DNA of 64,000 bases. Origin: Streptomyces sp. R21. Lineage in GTDB: Bacteria; Actinomycetota; Actinomycetes; Streptomycetales; Streptomycetaceae. The position numbers and the translations under genes are program-made. Below, piece by piece: positions 24,781 through 31,680 of this stretch. The notes under the pieces are model-generated. The model did not search any database. It saw only the letters and a program-made list of their open reading frames with translations, and was not told the DNA's origin. Where the stretch lies: positions 4,774,001 through 4,838,000 of the forward strand of contig NZ_CP163435.1 of the NCBI RefSeq assembly GCF_041051975.1. Direction: 5' to 3'. Each line of letters opens with the position of its first letter. Position 1 is the stretch's first letter.

Positions 24781-26054
24781 CAGCGGCCGGTGCCTCCGTA
24801 GACGACGGCTTCGTCGCTGTCGGAGTCGAGACCGAAGGCCGTGTGGACGGCGCGGACGGCCTCGTTGACGTCGTCGGCGCGGGTGACCACGGAGATACGG
24901 ATCTCGGAGGTGGAGATCAGCTCGATGTTCACACCCGCGTCGGAGAGCGCCTCGAAGAAGCCGGCGGTGACGCCCGGGTTGGTCTTCATGCCGGCGCCGA
25001 CCAGGGAGATCTTGCCGATCTGGTCGTCATAGCGCAGCGAGTCGAAGCCGACCGCGCTCTTGGCCTTCTCCAGGGCGTCGATGGCCTTGCGGCCCTCGGT
25101 CTTGGGGAGGGTGAAGGAGATGTCCGTGAGGCCGGTGGAGGCGGCGGACACGTTCTGCACGATCATGTCGATGTTGATCTCGGCATTGGCGATGGCGCGG
25201 AAGATGACTGCGGCCTCGCCCGGCTTGTCCGGCACACCCACGACCGTGACCTTGGCCTCCGAGGTGTCGTGTGCGACACCGGAGATGATGGCCTGCTCCA
25301 CCTTCTGGTCCCCTTGCTTCGGCTCGTTGCTGACCCAGGTGCCCTGCAGTCCGGAGAAGGACGAGCGCACATGGATCGGGATGTTGTAGCGGCGGGCGTA
25401 CTCCACACAGCGGTGGAGCAGGACCTTGGAGCCGGACGCGGCGAGCTCCAGCATGTCCTCGAAGGCGATCCAGTCGATCTTCTGGGCCTTCTTCACCACC
25501 CGCGGGTCGGCGGTGAACACGCCGTCCACGTCGGTGTAGATCTCGCACACCTCGGCGTCGAGCGCGGCGGCCAGGGCGACGGCCGTCGTGTCCGATCCGC
25601 CGCGGCCGAGTGTGGTGATGTCCTTCTTGTCCTGGGAGACACCCTGGAAACCGGCGACGATGGCGATGTTGCCCTCGTCCAGCGCGGTCCGGATGCGGCC
25701 CGGCGTGACATCGATGATCCGGGCTTTGTTGTGGACCGAGTCGGTGATGACGCCTGCCTGGCTGCCCGTGAAGCTCTGGGCACTGTGGCCCAGGTTTTTG
25801 ATCGCCATCGCCAGCAGGGCCATGGAGATCCGCTCACCGGCGGTCAGCAGCATGTCGAATTCCCGGCCGCTGGGCATCGGAGATACCTGCTCGGCGAGAT
25901 CGATCAGCTCGTCCGTCGTGTCGCCCATCGCGGAAACGACAACAACGACCTGGTGGCCGTTCTTCTTCGCTTCCACGATCCTCTTGGCGACGCGCTTGAT
26001 GCCCTCGGCATCGGCTACGGAGGAGCCTCCGTACTTCTGCACGACAAGGCCCAC
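24780..26054 (-). CDS. ask: Aspartokinase
   Basis: KYGGSSVAD is the kinase N-terminal motif; GRGGSDTTAVALAAAL and YTDVDGVFTADPR form the nucleotide and aspartate sites. Two C-terminal ACT domains (about 265-420; VGVPDKPGEAAVIFRAIA; LISTSEIRISVVT) are for feedback control by lysine and/or threonine. It phosphorylates aspartate, the committed step of the aspartate family. GTG 26054 has GAGGAG a few bases upstream. In relatives an internal start also yields a separate beta regulatory subunit; a candidate is not obvious here. First gene of the ask-asd operon. Confidence 0.95.
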   Translation of the reverse strand: MGLVVQKYGGSSVADAEGIKRVAKRIVEAKKNGHQVVVVVSAMGDTTDELIDLAEQVSPMPSGREFDMLLTAGERISMALLAMAIKNLGHSAQSFTGSQAGVITDSVHNKARIIDVTPGRIRTALDEGNIAIVAGFQGVSQDKKDITTLGRGGSDTTAVALAAALDAEVCEIYTDVDGVFTADPRVVKKAQKIDWIAFEDMLELAASGSKVLLHRCVEYARRYNIPIHVRSSFSGLQGTWVSNEPKQGDQKVEQAIISGVAHDTSEAKVTVVGVPDKPGEAAVIFRAIANAEINIDMIVQNVSAASTGLTDISFTLPKTEGRKAIDALEKAKSAVGFDSLRYDDQIGKISLVGAGMKTNPGVTAGFFEALSDAGVNIELISTSEIRISVVTRADDVNEAVRAVHTAFGLDSDSDEAVVYGGTGR

Positions 26055-26320
26055 GTGCGCTCCTCGCTCAGTCCGTCTCTATCCGCACATACACATATGT
26101 ACTGCGGTCGGCTCAGTCTAACGAGCGGCCGAATTTCCCTTCCGCGATATCGCATCGTGAGATGTCCCGCTCACGACATGATCACCCGGGTGTACGGGAT
26201 GTACGGGGCCTTCGGCCGCTCCAGAGCCGAACCTGCCCGGTGCCGGGCAGGACACTCCGTAAAGTGCGCCGGGTCACACGGGACGGCCCCTGTGACAGCT
26301 GTGGCTTAACTTTCAAACAT

Positions 26321-26326
26321 TAGGGT
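26321..26326 (+). promoter_or_regulatory. -10 box for leaderless response-regulator transcript
   Basis: TAGGGT, 6 nt, GTG 26333. The upstream 270 bp (26055-26320) carries the divergent ask promoter and shows no gene. Confidence 0.45.
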
Positions 26327-26332
26327 GCTCCC

Positions 26333-27025
26333 GTGCGCGTACTCCTGGTGGAAGACGATGAACCGGTCGCCGAGTCGCTCCGGCGCGGCCTGCAGCGCTA
26401 CGGCTTCGAGGTGGACTGGGTCACGACGGGCGCGGCGGCGCTGGCCCACACCGACCCGTACGACGTCGTGCTCCTCGACCTCGGGCTGCCCGACACCGAC
26501 GGGCTCGACGTCTGCAAGGCGCTGCGCGCCCGCGGCGACGTGCCGATCATCGTGATCAGCGCGCGCAGCGACGAGACGGACCGGGTGGTGGGGCTGGAGC
26601 TTGGCGCCGACGACTACGTCTCCAAGCCCTTCGGGGTACGGGAGGTCATCGCGCGGATAAGAGCGGTGATGCGGCGCGTGCAGCCGCGTACGGCCGCGGA
26701 GTCGGGACCCGACCGCTACGGGTCACGCCTCACCATCGACCGCAAGGCTGCCCGCGTCCATCTGGACGGCGACGAGGTCGCGCTCGCGCCCAAGGAGTAC
26801 GACCTGCTCTCGTTCCTCACCGAGGAGCCCGGCGCGCTGATGTCGCGCGAGCAGATCATGGAAGCGGTCTGGGACGCGAACTGGTTCGGGCCGACCAAGA
26901 CGCTCGACGTCCATGTGGCGGCGCTGCGGCGGAAGCTGGCGGGCGCGATCACGATCGAGGCGGTGCGCGGGGTCGGCTTCCGCCTGGAGATCGCGGGCGA
27001 GAAGAAGGGCGCGCCCCCGGCATGA
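26333..27025 (+). CDS. OmpR/PhoB-type response regulator, 230 aa
   Basis: The receiver domain has acidic pair EDDE, phospho-acceptor Asp49 (VVLLDLGLP), and Lys98 (DDYVSKPFG). The C-terminal winged helix (about 130-222) has ALAPKEYDLLSFL and KTLDVHVAALRRKL. It binds DNA as a dimer after phosphorylation by the adjacent kinase. GTG start supported by the leaderless -10. ATGA overlap with the kinase gene. Signal and regulon unknown. Confidence 0.92.
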   Translation: MRVLLVEDDEPVAESLRRGLQRYGFEVDWVTTGAAALAHTDPYDVVLLDLGLPDTDGLDVCKALRARGDVPIIVISARSDETDRVVGLELGADDYVSKPFGVREVIARIRAVMRRVQPRTAAESGPDRYGSRLTIDRKAARVHLDGDEVALAPKEYDLLSFLTEEPGALMSREQIMEAVWDANWFGPTKTLDVHVAALRRKLAGAITIEAVRGVGFRLEIAGEKKGAPPA

Positions 27026-28320
27026 TCCGCCAACTGATCGTCAGCTACGTCCTGTTGGTGGCGGGGGCGCTGGCCGCCTTCACCGTGCCGGTGGCGTTCA
27101 CGCTGACCGCGCAGTTGCGCGGGGACACCGAGCATTCCGTACGGCGGGAGGTGGCGGCGATGGCGCTGCTCCTGTCGGACGACTCCGCGGACTCGCGGGC
27201 CGCACTGATCCGGATGTCCGAACGGTACGCCGAGGAGACGCCCGGCACGATGAAGGTGCTCCCCGCCGCGAAGGCGCCCGCGCGCGCGACGGAGCACTGG
27301 GGCGGCGGGGCGCTGACCGCGACGGCTCCCGCGAAGGCGGCCGACGGCCGTGTCGTGGGCGCGGTCCAGATCAAGTACCCCACCTCCGACCTCACCAGCC
27401 GGCTGTGGCAGATCTGGGGTTTCCGGGCGATCCTCGCCGTGGCCGTCCTCGCGGTGGCGGCCGGACTCGGCGCGATCGTGGCCCGACGCCTCACCCGGCC
27501 GCTTCGCCAACTCAACGACATGGCCAGCAAGTTCAGCGACGGCGACCTGACCGCGCGCTCGCCGGTGACAGGCCCGTCGGAGACGCAGACCCTCGCCCGC
27601 ACGCTCAACCAGGGCGCGGAACGGCTGGACACGCTGGTCGCCGCGCAGCGCATCTTCGTGGCGGACGCCTCGCACCAGCTCCGCACCCCGCTCACGGCTT
27701 TGCGGCTGTCCCTCGACAACATCGCGGACGGGGTGGACGACGAGTTCGTACGGGAGGACGTGGAGCAGGCGACGGCGGAGGTGGTCCGGATGAGCCGCCT
27801 GGTCAACGGGCTGCTCGTGCTGGCCCGCGCCGAGGCGAAGGTGACGGCGGCGGAGGCGCTGTCCCTGCACGACGTGGTCGCCGAACGCCTGTCGGTGTGG
27901 AGACCGGCCGCCGACGAGCGAGGAGTCACCATCGCTCTGGGGGGAGTTGCCGACGGCCGGCCGCTGGTGCTGGCCAGTCCCGGTCATCTGGACCAGGTCC
28001 TGGACAACGTGCTCTCCAACGCCCTGGAGGTCTCACCGGACGGCGCGACGATCACGGTCCGGGTGGAGCCCCGGGGCGACGAGGTGGTGCTCTCGGTGCT
28101 GGACGAGGGGCCCGGCATGTCCGACGCGGAGAAGTCCCGCGCCTTCGACCGCTTCTGGCGCGGTCAGGGTCTGACCGGCCGCTCCGGTTCGGGCCTCGGC
28201 CTCGCCGTCGTCAAGCAGTTGGTGACCGACGACGGCGGGAACGTGGCGCTGAAGGACGCGCCGAAGGGCGGGCTCTGCGTGGCGATCAGCCTTCGGGCAT
28301 CGCAGAGGAGTGGTGGTTGA
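27022..28320 (+). CDS. Sensor histidine kinase, partner of the OmpR-type regulator
   Basis: Two membrane segments (about 4-30 and 136-157) enclose a 105-residue extracytoplasmic sensor. HAMP (RRLTRPLRQLNDMASKF), HisKA with phospho-His in ADASHQLRTPLTAL, then HATPase boxes LDNVLSNALEV (N), DEGPGM (G1) and GSGLGLAVVK (G2). 432 aa. Translation is coupled to the regulator. The last 35 bp overlap the convergent SgcJ-like gene, so the two may interfere or that secreted protein may be functionally linked. Confidence 0.92.
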   Translation: MIRQLIVSYVLLVAGALAAFTVPVAFTLTAQLRGDTEHSVRREVAAMALLLSDDSADSRAALIRMSERYAEETPGTMKVLPAAKAPARATEHWGGGALTATAPAKAADGRVVGAVQIKYPTSDLTSRLWQIWGFRAILAVAVLAVAAGLGAIVARRLTRPLRQLNDMASKFSDGDLTARSPVTGPSETQTLARTLNQGAERLDTLVAAQRIFVADASHQLRTPLTALRLSLDNIADGVDDEFVREDVEQATAEVVRMSRLVNGLLVLARAEAKVTAAEALSLHDVVAERLSVWRPAADERGVTIALGGVADGRPLVLASPGHLDQVLDNVLSNALEVSPDGATITVRVEPRGDEVVLSVLDEGPGMSDAEKSRAFDRFWRGQGLTGRSGSGLGLAVVKQLVTDDGGNVALKDAPKGGLCVAISLRASQRSGG

Positions 28321-28783
28321 CGATCAGCCACTGGCCGCCCCGCTTCTCGTACTCGTACGTGTAGCGGGCGTTGACCTCGCGCTTCTCGCCGGTCTTGGGG
28401 TCGGTGAGCGTGAAGACGTACGACCCGGTGTCGATGGCGGAGTTCCTGTCCAGGACGTTGATGATCGTCTTGGTCTTCTTGCCGACCGGCTTGTTCACGA
28501 GGAAGTGCTCGAAGTAGTCCTCGATCCCGGCGTGGTCGGTCCGGATCTTGTTGGACACGGTCGGCAGGAGAACGGCGTCGTCGGCGTACCGCGCGGTGAC
28601 CTTCTCCGGGTCACCGGTCTGCAGAGCGGCGTTCCAGCCGTCGAAGAGGGCGGCTATCTGCTTCTTGGTGGGCTTGCCGTCCCTCTCCGGGCTGGCCGCG
28701 CTGACGCCGACGGTCGCCGTGACGGCGGTGGCGAGGGCGGCTGCGGTGACGAGGGCGGCGCGGATGCGGGTCTTTCGGGTCAT
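28286..28783 (-). CDS. Secreted SgcJ/EcaC-type NTF2-like protein, 165 aa
   Basis: A signal peptide is evident (KTRIRAALVTAAALATAVT, cleavage near VSAASP). The mature part has the cone-like NTF2 fold motifs of the SgcJ/EcaC group (ALFDGWNAALQTGDPEKVTARYADDAVLLP; abridged: GDPEKVTARYADDAVL, WLIVNHHSS). ATG 28783 is favoured over GTG 28786 because GGAG lies 9 nt upstream. Function of secreted members is unknown. The 3' end overlaps the histidine kinase gene by 35 bp in convergent orientation. Confidence 0.8.
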   Translation of the reverse strand: MTRKTRIRAALVTAAALATAVTATVGVSAASPERDGKPTKKQIAALFDGWNAALQTGDPEKVTARYADDAVLLPTVSNKIRTDHAGIEDYFEHFLVNKPVGKKTKTIINVLDRNSAIDTGSYVFTLTDPKTGEKREVNARYTYEYEKRGGQWLIVNHHSSAMPEG

Positions 28784-29004
28784 CACAGGCTCCAGTGCGG
28801 CGAGTTGGGGTTCTCCGTTCCGGGTGTCTTCCGGAGGAGTGACTCCAGACTCGCTTTGCGCTGGTTAGGGGCCGGGCAGCAGACGTATAGGGCTGATCCA
28901 AGATGCAGCCAATGTACGGAGGGTGGCGGGGTGGCTACTCGCTGATCGCGTGTCACGGCCCGCGGCGACCGACCGCTCCCCCGACGCGTCCGCCGACCCG
29001 GCGC

Positions 29005-29415
29005 TCACGCGTCGCCCGTCGACACGCTCCCGATGTCACCGCCCGCCGCGACGGAACGGTTGCCGGAGGCGGTGACGGTCCCTCCGGGTGGTGGGGTCGA
29101 GGCAGGCATCGTCGGCGAGGGTGCCGCGGTCGTACCGTTGCCCGTCGCGGCGGAGCCGATGTTGCCGCCTGCGGCGATGGAACGTTCACCGCTCGCGGTG
29201 ACCGCGGAGGCGGGAGCTCCCGGCCGGCTCAGGAAGGCGTAGAGCGTGAGCGCGAGCCCGACCAGGCCTGCGACGCTCCCGGCCACGCTCGCCCACGGAT
29301 CGGCGGCCTCGACGTCGAGCACCGCACCCACCACCAACCCCACGGCTCCCGCCACGCACAGCCCGATTCCCGTCCACATCAACGCCTTTGAGCGCACTGT
29401 CATGGGGGTCATCAT
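29005..29415 (-). CDS. Small membrane protein with two amyloid-like ASG/AAGG motifs, 136 aa
   Basis: Two membrane helices (about 11-33 and 42-64) are followed by a tail with two 20-residue repeats, TASGERSIAAGGNIGSAATG and TASGNRSVAAGGDIGSVSTG, separated by a Pro/Thr-rich linker. The same motif occurs at the N-terminus of the NLR-like ATPase at 31681-33999 (AASGESAVAAGGNIAQAITG). Known: NLR-associated amyloid motifs in bacteria are shared between an NLR and a nearby effector. Inferred: this is a membrane effector activated by amyloid templating. Start ATG 29415; ATG 29412 and 29403 are possible. The region 28784-29004 upstream of the SgcJ gene holds no clear gene. Confidence 0.65.
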   Translation of the reverse strand: MMTPMTVRSKALMWTGIGLCVAGAVGLVVGAVLDVEAADPWASVAGSVAGLVGLALTLYAFLSRPGAPASAVTASGERSIAAGGNIGSAATGNGTTAAPSPTMPASTPPPGGTVTASGNRSVAAGGDIGSVSTGDA

Positions 29416-29444
29416 CCCGCCCGGAGAAGTCGCCGCGCAGCGAA

Positions 29445-29639
29445 TCAGGCCGGTCGCATCGCGGCCCGCAGCTCCTCGGAGAGGAACGCGGTCCAGGCGG
29501 GGGCGGTGATGTGGAGTTCGGGGCCGACGGGGTTCTTGGAGTCTCGGACGTGGATGGCGGTGGCGAACGCGACTTCGACGCAGTCGGCGCCTTCGTCATC
29601 GCTGTAGCTCGACTTGAACCACTTCAACTGTTCACTCAT
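29445..29639 (-). CDS. DUF397 protein, 64 aa
   Basis: LKWFKSSYSDDEGADCVEVA is the DUF397 signature, and HVRDSKNPVGPELHI and WTAFL follow. Members are almost always encoded next to a DUF5753 HTH regulator, as here through an ATGA overlap (29636-29639). In the BldB/WhiJ-like systems such pairs modulate development or antibiotic production. It is probably a regulator partner or toxin-antitoxin-like component. Confidence 0.9.
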   Translation of the reverse strand: MSEQLKWFKSSYSDDEGADCVEVAFATAIHVRDSKNPVGPELHITAPAWTAFLSEELRAAMRPA

Positions 29640-30454
29640 AGCTGGTCCACCATCCGTTCGATGAAACGGTCAGACTCCGCGCGACCGAGAGCCTCTGCGC
29701 GGATCATGCTAAGCCGCTCGGTCACAGGGCTGACGAGGTCCGGATCAACCGACAGCCTGCTCCCCAACTGACCTTCTGTGTACGCGAACCGCTCGTGATC
29801 GCGGGTCTCCAACAGCACCATGGGCCCCAACAGCGCTGCGGAAATGGCCCGCTCGAAGGGGAGCACCTGGATCACAACGTTCCGTAGGCGGGACACCTCC
29901 AGCAGATGGCGCAACTGCTCTGCGTCCACCAGAGGACTGCGCAGCGCGGCCTCGTAGATGACGAAGTTCAAGGCCACCGGCGGCTTTCGCTCCGTGAGGA
30001 TCGCCTGACGTTCCATGCGGCCGGAGATCCGTTCCTCCACCGTCTCCTCGTCCAACGGCGGATAACGGCTCTCGATCAGCAACCGCGCGTAGCCCTTCGT
30101 CTGCAACAGCCCCGGGATGTACAGGGCGTCGTACGCCCAGCGGCTGATTGCTTCCTTCTCCCGGTCCAAGAAGTCCTGCGCCCGCGCCGGAAACTTCTCC
30201 CTCTGCAAGTACTCCTTCGCCGCGCTCAGCAGCCCCTCCGCATGGCACAGCTCGTCCGCCACATCCAGCACACGCGGCGTCGGCATCCGTACGCCCTGCT
30301 CCATGGACTTGATGGTGTCCGGGGAGTAGTTGGAGGCGGCGGCCAGTTCCTCGCGGGTGAGGTTCGCCTTGGTGCGCCAGCGCTTCATCTGGTTGCCGCT
30401 GTAGCGCCAAGCGAGCGGCGACGGCTGTGAGTTGGGGTTGTACTGGACGGACAC
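29636..30454 (-). CDS. XRE-type HTH regulator with DUF5753, WhiJ-like, 272 aa
   Basis: Helix-turn-helix at about 20-80 (NLTREELAAASNYSPDTIKS) and DUF5753 after residue 90 (LYIPGLLQTKGYARLLIE; GSRLSVDPDLVSPVTERL). The start is GTG 30454: GGAGG (30463-30467) sits 8 nt upstream, which is better than the in-frame starts up to 30610. Translation is coupled to DUF397. WhiJ-type proteins repress developmental genes until relieved by the partner. It is divergent from the 136-aa gene at 30539. Confidence 0.88.
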   Translation of the reverse strand: MSVQYNPNSQPSPLAWRYSGNQMKRWRTKANLTREELAAASNYSPDTIKSMEQGVRMPTPRVLDVADELCHAEGLLSAAKEYLQREKFPARAQDFLDREKEAISRWAYDALYIPGLLQTKGYARLLIESRYPPLDEETVEERISGRMERQAILTERKPPVALNFVIYEAALRSPLVDAEQLRHLLEVSRLRNVVIQVLPFERAISAALLGPMVLLETRDHERFAYTEGQLGSRLSVDPDLVSPVTERLSMIRAEALGRAESDRFIERMVDQL

Positions 30455-30538
30455 AGCGACTACCTCCGGCCGATACAGCGCAGCGAGTATCACCTCAGTC
30501 ACTACTGAGCGTAGCCCGCCACCCGCCAACGTGTGACC

Positions 30539-30949
30539 ATGAGCGACGTAATTGACCTGCCTGAGTGGATCCCCGCCTCCGGGCACCAACTCCGCATGAC
30601 GGGCGTCCACTTCGACGCCCTACGGATCGAGGGCGTACGAGGGGAACTGGTCGCCGCCCGCCTCATCGAGGCCGCCGACGGTGACGCGGGGCCCGTGGTC
30701 TGCGAGGTGACCGGGTTCCGGTGGATGTACTTTCTGCTGGCGCCGGGCGAGGTGCGCAGGCACAACTGGCCGCTCGGGGTGCAGCGGTTCGGCGGGGTGG
30801 GGATGCGGACGGTGACGTACATCGGGATCCCGGCGCTGGACGGGAACACGTGGCCGTTGCGGTGGTACAGCGAGCCGACGGGGACCGCGCCGTTCGTCGA
30901 GGGCGGGCTCTTGGCCGGGATCACGGCGTCGGTGATGATCCGTGCATGA
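30539..30949 (+). CDS. Conserved hypothetical protein, 136 aa
   Basis: Not recognised. The sequence is strand-rich with several Trp/Gly turns (VTGFRWMYFLLAPGEVRRHNW; abridged: FRWMYFLLAPGE, NTWPLRWYSEP), soluble, without signal peptide. ATG 30539 chosen; GTG 30533 is in frame. Its stop overlaps the next start (ATGA at 30946-30949), so it is coupled with the TauE-like transporter. Confidence 0.55.
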   Translation: MSDVIDLPEWIPASGHQLRMTGVHFDALRIEGVRGELVAARLIEAADGDAGPVVCEVTGFRWMYFLLAPGEVRRHNWPLGVQRFGGVGMRTVTYIGIPALDGNTWPLRWYSEPTGTAPFVEGGLLAGITASVMIRA

Positions 30950-31677
30950 CGAACGGATGGGCGGCCGACGTACTGCTGGGCGGAATCGTGCTGCTCGGGT
31001 CCTGCGTGCAGTGGCTCACCGGAATGGGCTTCGCCCTCGTCGCCGTACCCGCTCTGGTGCTGGTGCTCGGACCCGCCGAGGGGGTCGTGCTCGCCAACTG
31101 CGCCGCCGGGGCCATCAGTGCCGTCGGGCTCGCGGGTGGCTGGCGGCGAGTGCGGCTCGGCGCGATGGTGCCCCTGTGTGTCGCGGCCGCCTGCACGGTG
31201 CCGCTGGGGAGTTGGGTGGCCCGGCGGCTGTCCGAGCCCGTACTGCTGGTCGGCATGGGGTTGTTGGTGAGCGTGGCCGTGGTGGTCGTGATGCGGGGTG
31301 TGCGGGCGCCCGCGCTGCGGGGCGGGCGCGGCGCGGTCGTCGCGGGGGCCGCCGGGGGGTTCATGAACTCGGCGGCGGGCGTCGGGGGTCCGCCGGTGTC
31401 GCTGTATGCCCTCAACGCGGGGTGGACCGTACGGGAGTTCGTGCCCAACGCGCAGTTCTACGGCGTCCTCGTCAACCTTTTCTCCGTCGCCACGAACGGG
31501 CTGCCCCGGCTCGGTACGCCGGTGTGGGCGCTGGCCGTGGCCGCCATGGCGGTCGGCGCCGGAATCGGGAAGGTGCTCGCGGAGCGGGTGCCCGAACAGC
31601 GGGCCCGGTGGCTTGTGCTGCTGCTCGCGCTGGGAGGCGGGATCAGCACCCTGGGCAAGGGGTTGTGGGGGCTGTGA
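30946..31677 (+). CDS. TauE/SafE-family permease (sulfite exporter-like), 243 aa
   Basis: Seven to eight hydrophobic segments spaced along the length. The two-fold repeat of the family is seen in VQWLTGMGFALVAVPALVLV and GGFMNSAAGVGGPPVSLY, the latter carrying the diagnostic GxGGPP-like motif. The family moves sulfite, sulfoacetate or other small anions across the cytoplasmic membrane. Start ATG 30946 from the ATGA overlap. Substrate cannot be told from the sequence. Confidence 0.85.
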   Translation: MTNGWAADVLLGGIVLLGSCVQWLTGMGFALVAVPALVLVLGPAEGVVLANCAAGAISAVGLAGGWRRVRLGAMVPLCVAAACTVPLGSWVARRLSEPVLLVGMGLLVSVAVVVVMRGVRAPALRGGRGAVVAGAAGGFMNSAAGVGGPPVSLYALNAGWTVREFVPNAQFYGVLVNLFSVATNGLPRLGTPVWALAVAAMAVGAGIGKVLAERVPEQRARWLVLLLALGGGISTLGKGLWGL

Positions 31678-31680
31678 GAG

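Noticed and set aside
24750..26309. 519-aa + strand frame
   Set aside because: Antisense to aspartokinase.
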